Below are positions 26,740 to 37,100 of a stretch of 64,000 nt of DNA, in pieces. The DNA is from Pseudomonas japonica (GTDB taxonomy: Bacteria > Pseudomonadota > Gammaproteobacteria > Pseudomonadales > Pseudomonadaceae). The DNA is taken from positions 310,001-374,000 of the forward strand of contig NZ_JAAMQU010000003.1 in assembly GCF_013522925.1 (NCBI RefSeq). Direction: 5' to 3'. Position numbers and translations under genes: made by a program. Each line of letters opens with the position of its first letter. Position 1 is the stretch's first letter. The notes under the pieces are model-generated. The model was not told the origin of the DNA. It worked only from the letters and a program-made list of their open reading frames with translations, and searched no databases.

Positions 26740-27988
26740 GCTCAACGTGTGGCTTGGCGAGGCCTGCGTAGGAACCCTTTATCTCGCGGGCGGCCGGATG
26801 AATTTCAAATATGACGCCCAATGGCTCGCAAGGCCAGGTGCCCATGCGGTGTCGAACATACTGCCGCTACAAAACGCTTCATTTCCGGACACTATTGCCC
26901 GCGCTTTCTTTGCAGGCCTGCTACCTGAAGGGCACGCCAGGTTGATGCTCGCTCGGCAATTACAGGTGTCTCGGCAAAACGACTTCGCGCTACTCGACCG
27001 CATCGGTGGAGACTGTGCCGGCGCGCTGACATTGCTACCTTCCGGCCAGTTGCCTGAGACGTCCAGAAGACACGTGCGATGGCTGGATGAAAAGGGCCTG
27101 TCTGCCGTGCTCGCCCAGTTGCCCATGCGGCCCATGTTGGCGGGTGAAGAAGGCCTGCGCTTATCTCTGGCTGGCGCTCAGGACAAACTTCCCGTGGTAT
27201 TCGACGGTCAGCGCATCGGGCTGCCGCTGGGCTCTCAACCCAGCACGCATATCATCAAGCCGGCGATCGAAGCTGTGGAAGACAGTGTCGCTAACGAGCA
27301 CTTCTGCATGTCGCTGGCGAGGGCCATGGGTTGGTTGGTAGCGGATACTCAGATCCAGGAGGCCTCAGGCCAAAAGTTTTTGCTGGTGACGCGTTATGAC
27401 CGCGCGGGTCCGGACTGGCAGCAGCTTACCCGTCTTCAGCAGGAGGACTTCTGTCAGGCACTAGGGATTGTGCCGGAGATGAAATACCAGAACGAGGGCG
27501 GGCCAGGCTTTGCCGCATGCTTTGACATACTCAGGCAGGCAGCCCGGCCAAGCGCACCTAGCGTATTGAGACTCATGGATTACGCCGTGTTCAATGCATT
27601 GATTGGCAATCACGATGCGCACGCCAAGAATTTTTCGTTATTGCTCAGCCCTCGGGGCTGGGTGTTGGCGCCTCTGTACGATGCTCTTTCCACGGCGATC
27701 TATCCCGTGCTCAGTTCTAAAATGGCGATGAAGATAGGTAGCCGCTACAAATTCACAGAATTGGAGCTTCGCCATTGGCAAGCATTCATAGCTGGGGCCG
27801 GATTCAGTTGGGCATTGGCCCGAAAACGCATATTGGAAATCGCCCGCACGCTTCCTGGACGGGCTAGAGAACTGGCTACCACAGCCCCGCATGCGGGTAA
27901 TACCGTTGTAGGCCGCATCGTTGAGCTCATCGAACAACGGGCCGTCCTCACCCAACACCGCCTCGCCCAACACGCACGTACTGTGTAG
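26729..27988 (+). CDS. hipA: HipA-like serine/threonine kinase toxin
   Basis: Toxin kinase of a type II module; E. coli HipA phosphorylates glutamyl-tRNA synthetase and induces persistence. The 419-residue protein shows the family order: an N-terminal subdomain (LNVWLGEACVGTLYL), the LSLAGAQDKLPVV loop, STHIIKP, NEHFCMSLARAMG, VTRYDR, the catalytic NHDAHAKNFSLL and APLYDALSTAIYP for metal binding. The key kinase residues appear intact. The ATG at 26729 lies within hipB. A strong terminator about 165 bases downstream closes the operon. Whether this copy targets the same synthetase cannot be read from sequence. Confidence 0.9.
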   Translation: MAHELNVWLGEACVGTLYLAGGRMNFKYDAQWLARPGAHAVSNILPLQNASFPDTIARAFFAGLLPEGHARLMLARQLQVSRQNDFALLDRIGGDCAGALTLLPSGQLPETSRRHVRWLDEKGLSAVLAQLPMRPMLAGEEGLRLSLAGAQDKLPVVFDGQRIGLPLGSQPSTHIIKPAIEAVEDSVANEHFCMSLARAMGWLVADTQIQEASGQKFLLVTRYDRAGPDWQQLTRLQQEDFCQALGIVPEMKYQNEGGPGFAACFDILRQAARPSAPSVLRLMDYAVFNALIGNHDAHAKNFSLLLSPRGWVLAPLYDALSTAIYPVLSSKMAMKIGSRYKFTELELRHWQAFIAGAGFSWALARKRILEIARTLPGRARELATTAPHAGNTVVGRIVELIEQRAVLTQHRLAQHARTV

Positions 27989-28154
27989 GCAATCGCTTAC
28001 ACCGCAGCGGTAGAATCGCCTCTGTTGCCGCCTCGTCGATAGCCGTAATCTACACACATCCAAACGGCGCCACGGAACAGGTGCCGGGTATCAAGGATGA
28101 TCGACCAGAGGCCTTGGAGGCCGCCAACAGGACGTTGGATGGTCTGGAATGAAA

Positions 28155-28187
28155 ACCCGCCCCGGCTTTGGCTACGGCGGGTTTTTT
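28155..28187. terminator. Bidirectional rho-independent terminator
   Basis: ACCCGCC and GGCGGGT pair across a 14-base loop and are followed on the plus strand by TTTTTT; on the minus strand the stem is followed by TTTTC. It sits between convergent hipBA and the minus-strand poly-serine gene, and can end both transcripts. Confidence 0.8.
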
Positions 28188-28214
28188 ATTGCCCTCGATT
28201 CGCCGCGCGCCCGC

Positions 28215-30038
28215 TCACGGCAATGTACCCAGCTCTCGCTGGCTTCGCACGTCGTTCAAGATATCGCTCACGATGAAGTACCACTGCTCGGGCAGTAGCC
28301 CGGCGGTTCCCACGTCCGCCTGCCGCATGAACGGGCAGATCACCAGTTGGCTGCACAGAGGGTTTTGGTCCACCGCGCCTGACAGCTGGCCACCGAGCCG
28401 ATCTACATAGCCGAACAATTCTTTCCAGTCCGCCCGGTTGGGGCCGCTGGAGGTCTTGGCAGGGTAGTCCTGGTCAGCGTACAGCGCCTGCGAAGGCGTG
28501 GGATGAAAGTAGATCACTACGCTGGAGAAGTTTTTCAAACCCGGCGGCACAGCGACCCCGAACCAGTCGGGGCTTACAGCTGCGCCGTTGCCCTGCAGCT
28601 CATAGAGTAACGCCGAGTAGTTCACACGCCTGGCGCCAAGATCAAACGGCAGGTTATTGCCTTCTACATCAGGCACGGCGCTTAGCAACAGCTGTTTCTC
28701 GAACGCATGTGTTCCCGTCCCCCGTGTGTACCTCGCGCGTGGCTGCGGGGTAGGCGCTTGCAATGCGGTGTCGTTACGCACCGCCGTGAATTGCCGCGTG
28801 GCCTGAGAAACGGCCGCTTCCGTACCGCCCTGGGTGGCATCGTCACTGCGTGCGGCATCCAGGAACATGAAATCGCGTATCAGGTGGTGCAGGAAATTAA
28901 CCGAGCCCACCGCATCTTTGTTGTTGTTCCCACTGGCCCCGCCTACGGCGCTATTGGTCGCGAACGGGGGCAGCGGCGGCACTTCCGCGAGCGTAGTGGC
29001 CGGCGTGTAGTTGACCCAGCGGGCCCGGGGCCCACGTACGATGACGGTTTCATCGCCCAGGCTGAAGGATGCGCTTTGATAGTACGCCCGCTTCCCCACA
29101 CCGGGCGGCGCGACCGGGAAGGCGTTGGTGTCGGTCACGAATTGTGTGGGGTTGGCAGGGTCGGGGGTTTGGCTGATTTCGCTGTCGAAATCCCAGATGC
29201 CTTTAAGCATCAGGCCGAGCACATTGAGCGCGTTCTTTTCCCGGGCGATAAAGTTGTTGATGTAATGCCCGGCATTGCTGGCGCTGGCCAGGATGACCCG
29301 GCGCAGCGCAGGCGCCGAACTGGAGCTGGAGCTGCTGCTTGAGCTGCCGGAGCTTTCGCTGGACGAGCTTTCACTGGAGCTACTGCTGGAGCTGGACGGC
29401 ACGCTGCTGCTCGACGACGAACTGCTGCTGGGCGGCGGCGAACTGCTCGAGGATGAACTGCTGCTGGGCAGCGACGACCTGCTGCTGGAGGACACGCTGC
29501 TGCTCGATGGCAATGAGCTGCCGGACGAAGAACTACTGCTTGGCCGTGAAGAGCTACTGCTCGATGAGCTGCTGCTGGAGGGAGGCTGTGGTCGGCTGGG
29601 CGAGCTGCTGCTCGACGATGTTGGCGAGCAGGGGTAAGTCGGCGGCGCGCAGCTGGCTTGTGCGGGCGGATAGGGCGGATAAGGTGCGTAGGGTGGGTAC
29701 GGAGGATAGGGCGGGAAGGGTGGAAACGGCGGGTATGGCGCGCAGGGCGCAGGCTGGCCTTGCGACCCGCATACGTGTTCCACCTCTTGCGCCAGGCACG
29801 CAACCGTGCGGCACAAGGCGTCGAGAAGCTTCAGGCGTTCATGGCGCAGCCCCTCATCGCACGCCTGTGAGCAGAGGTACGCTTTGATCCGATGCAGCTC
29901 CTCCTGCACCGCGCGGTTATCCTGCGAACAGTCAGCCGCAGGTGATCGACGGCTGTCGCATAACTGCTCCAGCTCCTCTCGAAGGCGCCCGATACGGCGA
30001 CGCAGATCGGGCTCGCGCGGTGGTTCACGGTACGGCAT
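28215..30038 (-). CDS. Modular protein: Cys-rich coiled coil, YPP tract, poly-Ser, C-terminal domain
   Basis: I do not recognise the family. The 607 residues have four parts. Residues 1-90 are helical and Cys-rich (LRRRIGRLREELEQLC and similar). Residues 100-125 are YPP/FPP repeats. Residues 139-241 are mostly serine. Residues 245-607 form a globular domain (FIAREKNALNVLGLMLKGIWDF; VVIYFHPTPSQALYADQDYP; LVICPFMRQADVG), perhaps alpha/beta hydrolase-like but without an obvious GxSxG. No signal peptide or membrane helix is seen. AGGAGG precedes the ATG by eight bases. It is second in an operon after the 139-aa protein, which shares the N-terminal and YPP layout. The poly-Ser region is a likely linker or O-glycosylation zone. 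Confidence 0.8.
   Translation of the reverse strand: MPYREPPREPDLRRRIGRLREELEQLCDSRRSPAADCSQDNRAVQEELHRIKAYLCSQACDEGLRHERLKLLDALCRTVACLAQEVEHVCGSQGQPAPCAPYPPFPPFPPYPPYPPYAPYPPYPPAQASCAPPTYPCSPTSSSSSSPSRPQPPSSSSSSSSSSSRPSSSSSSGSSLPSSSSVSSSSRSSLPSSSSSSSSSPPPSSSSSSSSSVPSSSSSSSSESSSSESSGSSSSSSSSSSAPALRRVILASASNAGHYINNFIAREKNALNVLGLMLKGIWDFDSEISQTPDPANPTQFVTDTNAFPVAPPGVGKRAYYQSASFSLGDETVIVRGPRARWVNYTPATTLAEVPPLPPFATNSAVGGASGNNNKDAVGSVNFLHHLIRDFMFLDAARSDDATQGGTEAAVSQATRQFTAVRNDTALQAPTPQPRARYTRGTGTHAFEKQLLLSAVPDVEGNNLPFDLGARRVNYSALLYELQGNGAAVSPDWFGVAVPPGLKNFSSVVIYFHPTPSQALYADQDYPAKTSSGPNRADWKELFGYVDRLGGQLSGAVDQNPLCSQLVICPFMRQADVGTAGLLPEQWYFIVSDILNDVRSQRELGTLP
29316..29624 (-). repeat. Poly-serine tract (about 100 codons)
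   Basis: Residues 139-241 of the protein encoded here are runs of up to 11 Ser broken by single Pro, Arg, Val, Gly, Leu or Glu. Codons mix AGC, AGT and TCG-type serines, so this is selected protein sequence rather than a simple DNA repeat, although the DNA is rich in CTG/GCT triplets on the plus strand. Confidence 0.9.
29664..29741 (-). repeat. YPP/FPP tract 1
   Basis: Encodes about 25 residues built of YPP and FPP triplets in the poly-serine protein (residues 100-125). Such sequence should adopt an extended polyproline II helix. Equivalent tracts occur in two neighbouring genes. Confidence 0.9.
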
Positions 30039-30074
30039 GTCGATAACCTCCTGATCGCCCTTCCGGGCAGGGTG

Positions 30075-30494
30075 TTACCGGATCACGCTGGACGGGGCCG
30101 AGGAAGCGGCCGGCGTCGACGTCGGAGATCGGGTGGGGGAAGGTGCAGCCGCCGGGGCTGGCGCGGGTGCAACCGGCACGCAATTGATAGGCGTACAACC
30201 ACAGGCCGCCATGGGCGGGTAGGGCGGAAACGGCGGAAAAGGTGGGTAAGGCGGGTACGGCGGGTAAGGCGGGTAAGGCGGCATCATTGGATGGCCGCTG
30301 GAGGCGGGGCTGCACTCAGCCTGCTTTTCACCGAGCGTGCACTGCAGTTGCGCGAGCGATTCGGCCAGGGCGCACAGGGCCTGATCCATGCAGCGATCCG
30401 CTTCCCCCTGCGCCTCGAGGTAGCGACGCACCTCGATCAGGGTGCCGAGCAGTGCATCGTCACAGCGTTCATCGTCATTGCCATAAGCAGCCAC
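30075..30494 (-). CDS. Small Cys-rich protein with YPP tract
   Basis: Unrecognised family, 139 residues. The N-terminal 65 residues are helical with four Cys (DERCDDALLGTLIEVRRYLE; RCMDQALCALAESLAQLQC). Residues 72-94 are YPP/FPP repeats, followed by MAACGCTPINC and a Pro/Ala/Ser-rich tail. The GTG at 30494 has GGAG seven to eight bases before it; an upstream in-frame ATG at 30542 lacks one. The helical Cys-rich head plus YPP tract mirrors the first 125 residues of the poly-serine protein, whose gene starts 36 bases downstream. The two are probably paralogous modules in one operon. No signal peptide is seen. Confidence 0.7.
   Translation of the reverse strand: MAAYGNDDERCDDALLGTLIEVRRYLEAQGEADRCMDQALCALAESLAQLQCTLGEKQAECSPASSGHPMMPPYPPYPPYPPYPPFPPFPPYPPMAACGCTPINCVPVAPAPAPAAAPSPTRSPTSTPAASSAPSSVIR
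30213..30281 (-). repeat. YPP/FPP tract 2
   Basis: Encodes residues 72-94 of the small Cys-rich protein: four PPY units, two PPF units, then PPY. It is flanked by Cys-containing segments on both sides. Confidence 0.9.
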
Positions 30495-30652
30495 GGGATT
30501 TTCTCCGTGAGGACAGGCGGCGCGCGCCCGCGGCTGCCTCACGAAACTCTAGCAGTTCCTCCAGAGATGGCTAATCTGAAGTGGCCGCCCTCGGGTGAGG
30601 GCCGTTCGCATGCATTTCGCGGCTTGTCCTCTTGAACCTCAGGAGACGTTGC

Positions 30653-33600
30653 GTGAAAGCGCCAGGCCCTCGACTCAGCCGTCGCCCCCCCGGTAATGCG
30701 CACCTGTCCGGCGGGGCCGCGTGGCCGCCCTATCCGCCGTACCCACCTTTTCCGCCCTTCCCGCCGTATCCTGCGTACCCGCCTTATCCACCCTGTGCAC
30801 CGCAGCCAACGCCGTGCACCGACACGCTTGCGGGCGACCATTCAGGCGAAAGCCCCGAAGACGGGGTACCGCAAGCGGAAGATGAGACGGCTACGCCCCT
30901 CCGGTTCCCGGCCCAGATCGAGGTTCGACGGCCCGACGACCTGTTGGTGTGTACCCTGACCTTCAACGGGCTGGCCTTCTCCGAAGGGCCGGCACGCCTG
31001 GAGCGCGCCGCCCCCGAAGCCTTTATCACCGTTACCTTCCCGCCGCAGAGCTTTGGGGAAGAGGCGTTCCTGCAAACGGCACAGCAGAGCGATGGCGCCA
31101 CGGTACAGCCTCTTGAAGTGACGACCGACGCGCACTATCCGAAGCAGAACGTAGCGGGCACTGATGACCGGATCCCGATCACATTGCCATTGGCCAGGAT
31201 ACGCATGGCCGGGGCCAGCCGGATCGTGGTGGCGATGCCGCCCGAGGTGTCCGCCGTGGCATTCGACTTGCCCAGTGTGCTGGCGGCGCTGCGTGATTGG
31301 CCCATGCAGTTGGCACCTGGCGCGGTGCCCGAGCCCTCCAGCCTGGCGATTTCTGCCGTAGTGGTGCCGGTCGGTCTTCCAGACGGGGCCGTCACGCCGG
31401 CACCGCCGCCGCCTGCGCTGCGGCTGCCGCCACAGAGGCCCGCCGCTCACGTTACCGCGCTGGAGTTGCCTTACCGCGTGCTCAGCTCACCTCTGGCACC
31501 CGCACGTTGGCGGCACAGCCCTTGGCCGGTAGTGCACCAGGGCCGCACTGAGCTATGGCATACCCGCTTGGCCGGGAACGATGCGCCCAGTGGCCCGGAA
31601 GGCCCCAGCCGGTTCAGGGCGATATGGTCCGAGGATTACCGGCCGCTCACCCGGCTGAGCGAACTCTACGCCCTGATGAGCCTGCCAGGGCCGCCGCCCC
31701 CTCGGCGCAACCCTGCCTTGATCCGCATGCCTTTGGACCTGGTCGACCGGGCGATGCTGGTGACCCTCATGGCCGGCTTCGATGCCACCCGCGCCAATGG
31801 CCGCGCTTATGTGCCTCAAGGCAGCGAGGCGAAACGGCTGCACTTGTCAGCGCTTGGCGCGTTGCTGGATGCCGAAGGCCACTGGGATACCCGGCCGCAA
31901 GGCATCGACCTGCAACAGTGGCGGCACCAGGCCACGCTTGGGCGCGACCATCAGGTGCGCGTGGTATACGCCGGCTGGCTGTGCCCGTTCCGCCATCCGG
32001 CCTCGCTGGTAAAGGTGACCGAGCGGCAGTTCCAGTCGATCAACGGCTTCGGTTCGGCGCGGGTGGCCGTGCTGCGCCAGCGATTTTTTGTGGTGGTGCG
32101 CCAACAGCGCATGGCTTATACCGGCGCGGGCCATACCCATCACGGGCATGACTTTCCGTTCACTGAGGTCGAGGTACTTACCCGAGCGACGCCTGACCTC
32201 GTGGAGCCAGGGTTCGGCCTGAGCGCGCTGGCCGCTTCGGCAACAGCTGGCGACCCTTATCAGGCGGCGAGCATCGCGCCTCGGATGCTGTTCTGGCCGA
32301 TGACCGTTGCCAGCGGCGCGGCTCAGATGACCGATGTTCGTTTCGATCTTGCAGCTACCGACCTGGTGGGCAATCGGGTCACCTTCTCCATGCCACTGTT
32401 GTTTGTGGGCGAGCCCGCCAACCAGAACCCCTTGGCAAGCGCTGCACTCAAGGCTGCCTACAACGACGCGCCGGTGAAGCTCAAGCGCCGGGCATCCCTG
32501 GGCGGCAGCCCGGTGGCCTATGCGCCGGTCGGCGAAGGCAATGCGGGGGATACGCGACTTTCCACTGAGGACATTACCTTCCAGGCCGGTAATACCAACG
32601 CCAGCGCGGAGCCGGCGTTTTATCCAGAAATCGAACGCGCGACCGTGGCGATCAATGCGGTGCAGAAGCTGCTGGGCAAGCCGGGATTCGTCTCCGAGGT
32701 CGCATATCCCGATGTGTATGCGCAGAAGGGCTTTGACGCGGGTGCCAACGCTGGCCAGGTGTTCCTGCAACTCACCTCGGCGCTGCCGTTGAGCTTTGGC
32801 GGCAAACCCAGCGACGCCAAAAGCGACGCCTTGGGCGCGCTGGCCTCGCCGCAAATGAACCTGCTGGGGCTGTCGCGCCTGGCGGGACCGGTCGCGGGGC
32901 AGGCGGTGAGTGGCGTGGATGACGTGCGCCAGGCGCTGACCAATGCTGTGAACTCCAAGTTCGATCCCAAGGATTTTTTTGGCGACGCCACCCTGCTCGG
33001 TGGTATCACGCTGAGCGATATCGTTCAGGCGAGTGCCTCGTTGGCCGGAGGTGAAGTGCCAAAAATGCTCACCACGCAGCTGCCTGATTACGCCGAAGCA
33101 CGCTTCGACTGGGAGAGCGTGATTTCGGTAAGCGACGGCCGCAACCTGATTATTCCCCGCGCCGACCCCAGTGGGCCCGAGACGCGCCTGACCATGAGCG
33201 GCCTGGTGCGCACACCGCTCAACCCTGCCGCGCAGCCCGCGTGTGAGGCGCGGGCAACGCTCAACAATTTCAAGATCAACCTGTTCGGCTTCGTGATCCT
33301 CTGGTTCGAGCACCTGAACTTCACCGCCCAGCGCGGGCGCAAGCCTGATGTATCCGTACAGCTGCGGCAGGGCGAAGAAGCCGTGACCTTCGGCGGGCCA
33401 CTGGAATTTGTCAACGGCCTGCGATCGCTGATTCCAGGCGGCGGGTTTTCAGAGGGCTCGGGCATCGCGGTTACGCCCAGCGGCATCAGCGCGGCGTATT
33501 CACTCACCCTGCCGGCGGTTGAGGTGGGCATATTCGCCCTGGCCAACGCCTCGCTGAGCGCCAGCTTTAACTTGCCGTTCGATGGCACCCCCGCGCGGGT

Positions 33601-34126
33601 GAATTTCTATTTCTCGCGCCGTGAGCAGCCGTTCAGCCTCACCGTCTCGTTGCTGGGCGGTGGAGGCTTCTTTGGCATCGGTGTGTCCGCGGCAGGGGTG
33701 AACGAAATCGAAGCCGCGCTGGAGTTCGGCGCCGTGGTGGCGATCAACCTGGGGGTGGCTTCCGGTAGTGTCGAGGTCAAAGCAGGCATCTACTTCCACT
33801 GGCTCGAACCCTCGCCCGGGGATGGCAGCGTGGAGCTGGCGGGCTACGTGCGGATTCATGGCGAGTTGTGCGTGTTGGCACTGATCTCGGTATCGCTGAC
33901 CTTCAATCTGCAGCTGGGTTACTTGAAGGAAGGCGGCAAATCTTTGGTGTACGGCGAAGCCAAGCTCACCGTCGAGATCGAAATCCTGATGTTCAGCACG
34001 TCCGTATCGGTGCACTGCCGGCGGGAATTTTCCGGCGCCGAAGGGGACCCTAAATTCATCGAGCAAGTACCCGATAGCGACACCTGGGCCGCCTATTGCG
34101 ATGCGTTCGCGCCGGTGAGCCTCTGA
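30653..34126 (+). CDS. Very large protein of unknown function with N-terminal YPP tract (1157 aa)
   Basis: I cannot assign a named family. Residues 25-47 are YPP/FPP repeats. From about 70 onward the sequence alternates short beta-strands and proline-rich turns (LVCTLTFNGLAFSEG; WLCPFRHPASLVKVTERQF). The last 250 residues are strikingly beta-rich: GFVILWFEHLNFTAQRGRKP, then FSLTVSLLGGGGFFGIGVSA, ALEFGAVVAINLGVASG and VEVKAGIYFHWLE. No signal peptide is seen. The GTG at 30653 follows AGGAG. Its stop overlaps the ATG of the next gene (TGATG), so the two products are probably made together. An elongated structural or surface protein is my inference. Confidence 0.8.
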   Translation: MKAPGPRLSRRPPGNAHLSGGAAWPPYPPYPPFPPFPPYPAYPPYPPCAPQPTPCTDTLAGDHSGESPEDGVPQAEDETATPLRFPAQIEVRRPDDLLVCTLTFNGLAFSEGPARLERAAPEAFITVTFPPQSFGEEAFLQTAQQSDGATVQPLEVTTDAHYPKQNVAGTDDRIPITLPLARIRMAGASRIVVAMPPEVSAVAFDLPSVLAALRDWPMQLAPGAVPEPSSLAISAVVVPVGLPDGAVTPAPPPPALRLPPQRPAAHVTALELPYRVLSSPLAPARWRHSPWPVVHQGRTELWHTRLAGNDAPSGPEGPSRFRAIWSEDYRPLTRLSELYALMSLPGPPPPRRNPALIRMPLDLVDRAMLVTLMAGFDATRANGRAYVPQGSEAKRLHLSALGALLDAEGHWDTRPQGIDLQQWRHQATLGRDHQVRVVYAGWLCPFRHPASLVKVTERQFQSINGFGSARVAVLRQRFFVVVRQQRMAYTGAGHTHHGHDFPFTEVEVLTRATPDLVEPGFGLSALAASATAGDPYQAASIAPRMLFWPMTVASGAAQMTDVRFDLAATDLVGNRVTFSMPLLFVGEPANQNPLASAALKAAYNDAPVKLKRRASLGGSPVAYAPVGEGNAGDTRLSTEDITFQAGNTNASAEPAFYPEIERATVAINAVQKLLGKPGFVSEVAYPDVYAQKGFDAGANAGQVFLQLTSALPLSFGGKPSDAKSDALGALASPQMNLLGLSRLAGPVAGQAVSGVDDVRQALTNAVNSKFDPKDFFGDATLLGGITLSDIVQASASLAGGEVPKMLTTQLPDYAEARFDWESVISVSDGRNLIIPRADPSGPETRLTMSGLVRTPLNPAAQPACEARATLNNFKINLFGFVILWFEHLNFTAQRGRKPDVSVQLRQGEEAVTFGGPLEFVNGLRSLIPGGGFSEGSGIAVTPSGISAAYSLTLPAVEVGIFALANASLSASFNLPFDGTPARVNFYFSRREQPFSLTVSLLGGGGFFGIGVSAAGVNEIEAALEFGAVVAINLGVASGSVEVKAGIYFHWLEPSPGDGSVELAGYVRIHGELCVLALISVSLTFNLQLGYLKEGGKSLVYGEAKLTVEIEILMFSTSVSVHCRREFSGAEGDPKFIEQVPDSDTWAAYCDAFAPVSL
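30725..30793 (+). repeat. YPP/FPP tract 3
   Basis: Encodes residues 25-47 of the 1157-aa protein: PPY and PPF triplets with one PAY, ending PPC. It is read on the opposite strand from tracts 1 and 2 but gives the same kind of peptide. Confidence 0.9.
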
Positions 34127-37100
34127 TGGCCCGCCAGTCGCTGGTGTGTACGGCGCTGCCAAACGGCTACAGCACCGATGGCCAGTGGTTGCGGTTGTCG
34201 CTGCTGATCTCGCCGCGGCTGGATGCTCAGGCCGCCCCGGCGCGATTGGCCAGTTTTTTCCCGGACTGGGAGGACTGGCCCCATACCCTGAGCGGCGCCC
34301 GCATCAATGTCACCTGCCAGGGCACAACGGTATCCATGGCGGCCGATGGTAGCGGCACAGAGGATCGCCTGGACCCGACACTCGGGCTTGCGGATTCGGC
34401 CGTGTGGCGCGCGTTGTTCACCGCTGACACCTTTGTGCGCAGCTACGTCTTCCAGGACTTGTCCGGGCACGAGGTGCGTTCATTCGACAGCGTGGGCCTG
34501 ATGGAACGGGTACAGGGCTTGTACCGCGACCTTGCCGGCAGCACTGGAGACGCGTTGCCTCGGGTGTCTGATTTCATTGAAAACCCGGCTTGGGGTCAAT
34601 GGATTGCCGCGGTACGTCGGCTGGATTCGATCCGCGGCGGTGACGGCGGCTTGGAGGCCCCGCAGGAACTGATGCTCGCGTTGCAGGCCTTCCGCGGGTT
34701 CCATGCGCCCCTGGCTGCACCCGTCAGGCGCACGGCCACGCGCACGGATGACCCACGCATCCAGGCCAATTGGCAGGAGCACAGCCGTGCGGCCTTGCCC
34801 AGGCCCGAGGACCTGGCCGGCACATTGGACTTTCATCAGATCGTCGGCGCCATGGGTTCTTACCCTGTATTGCTGCGCAAGCTAGGCCTGGTGGTGGATG
34901 TATTGCTCAAGCCCGAGCACTTCGCGGGCGGTGCGGACCTGGCGTTGCAAGTGGCGGTGATTTTCCCGCCGGGTAGCTCAGGTACCGCCGCGACGCCTGC
35001 CGCCGCGCCCGTGACCCGTACCAGGCTGACCAAGACGGAATTCGCGGCGGTCAACGACGCAGCTGCGGATTTCCCGCTCAAGGATGGCTTGCTGGACCTT
35101 GCTCCCGCGCGTATCGGGTTATTGCAGGCGGACATCGACGGCGCAGCGCTGAAGGTCATGAATTTCGCGCGGTCGCTGGGCCGGCGGCTGGGCCCTGATC
35201 AGCGCGTAAACGCTGTTACCCGCCACGAAGACAGCGTTGGCGCGCCGGCCTTGCGCACGGCGGGCTGGATGCTGGTGCAGCGCCACCGGGGTGCCTGGCT
35301 ACAGAGCCGCTTTGCGGTGAATCAGCTGCGCAATAACGCGGTAGAGCAGCAACTGGCCGGCACGCCAGCGGCGGTGGAGTTGCGTGCCGAGGACCTGGTG
35401 CGCGGCTACCGCATCGACATCTGGGATGCCAGCAAGGACCGTTGGGAGTCGCTGTGTCGGCGGCTGGCACGCTATTCGCTGAACGACGGTGCACTGATCG
35501 TGGAACCCGATGGCGAAGAAGAGGGCACCGTGCGGCTGGCCGCGACCACTTCGCCAGACCCTGTCAGCAACCCGAAGGTTATTTCGCTCCACGAAGCCCT
35601 TGTCACCTGGACCGGATGGAGCCTCGCGGCGCCGCCGCCCGGGCGTAATATCCAGCCCGACGACAGTGTAGACACAGCGCCGGCTGGCAGCGAAGCGGTG
35701 ATTCCGCCGGGGTTGAAGTTCTCCTCGAGCTTCAAGCCGGTGACGTTTTCGCTACCGCCGTTGCGCTACGGCCACCACTATTGGTTCCGCGCCCGCGCGG
35801 TGGACCTGGCGGGTAACTCGCTGCCCTACATCCCCGGCAATTACGGCGCAGAGCAACCGGCCGCTCAGGCGCTGCCATTCCTGCGCTTCGAACCCGTGGT
35901 GGCACCAGTGCTCGGCCTGGTCGCCAACGACGGGGTGGTTGAAGCGCCGGGCCCCGGGGAGTCCATGGGCCATATGGTGATCCGCAGCTTCAACGATACC
36001 CCCGAGGACGTCACTGAAGTGAGCGGCGAGCGCGCCCGGCGCGCGTTACTCCCCGCCCGCGTCAGCACCCGCGAGGCGGAACTGCACGGCATGCTGGATG
36101 ACGCCGGCCGCTTGAGCGCGGCCACGTTCACTCTGCTTGCGCACAGCCACGACCTTGACGGCCGCGACCCGGCCGCGGTGTTGCGTGAGGTGACCTTGCC
36201 AATGCCCGGCCCGACCGTGTTCGCCGTGCACGAGGCAGGCCGTGCCATGACCTACTTGCCGGACCCTTATGCCCGCCGCGTGGCCGTGCGCATTTTCGAT
36301 CACCCCAACATTGCCTCTACACACATCATCAGCGTTCCCCTGTACCCGGAAACAGATTGGCCGCAGGCAAGCCCCTTCATGCTGGAGGTGTACGACGACG
36401 AGGCCGGGCAGCCGCGTTTCGACCTGGCCAGCCGCCGCGTATTAATCCCCTTGCCCAAAGGAGTGACTGCGCGGGTACGGGTGTCGTGCCAACTGGATGA
36501 TGCGGCGTTGGCTACCTTGGGGATCTTCCAGTGGCTGGATGCACCCAGCCAGGCGGCGCAGCGAATGCGAGCACTGGCGGGCCAGCATTGGATGCTCACA
36601 CCGTGGCAGGAAGTAACCCTGGTGCACGCGGTACAACGGCCGTTGAAGTTGCCGACAATTACTCAAGTGGCCATGCTGCCGCGGCCGCTTGGCGCAACGT
36701 CAGTACGGCCGATGCTGCAGGTGGGCTGCTCCATTGCCACTACCGACCGGCTGGACTTGCTCGCCCGTTGGCACGAACCGGTGGACACAGGCAGCGAGCC
36801 CCAGGCGCGGCAGCGTGAAGATGTCGCTTTTCCGGTCAAGCTTACCGACCGCCTGACCTATGCAACGGTGTTCGACGGTAATGCCGCTGGCGGTTACCCC
36901 GAGCACACCCTCAGCGCACCGGACGTGGTCGGCATCAACGCGCTGACCGATGAGCGCCTGGTGCCCAGGGTGCATGAACTGCAAAGCACCCACTACCGGC
37001 GAATAACCTATTGGTTCGATGCCACCACCCGCTTTCGTGAATGCTTGCCGCCCGCGTTGTTGCTCGACGAAACCGGCGCCCCCACTGATGAACACATCAA

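Noticed and set aside
27925..28152. Open frame on the plus strand ending HPNGATEQVPGIKDDRPEALEAANRTLDGLE just before the terminator
   Set aside because: The peptide looks protein-like and sits right before a terminator, but no ATG, GTG or TTG with a ribosome binding site precedes it; the first possible start (GTG 28081) leaves only 23 codons. It may be the remnant of a small gene.
29275..29637. Leu/Glu-rich open frame antisense to the poly-serine tract
   Set aside because: Complement of serine codons reads as Leu/Glu; the sense frame has a good ribosome binding site and globular domains at both ends.
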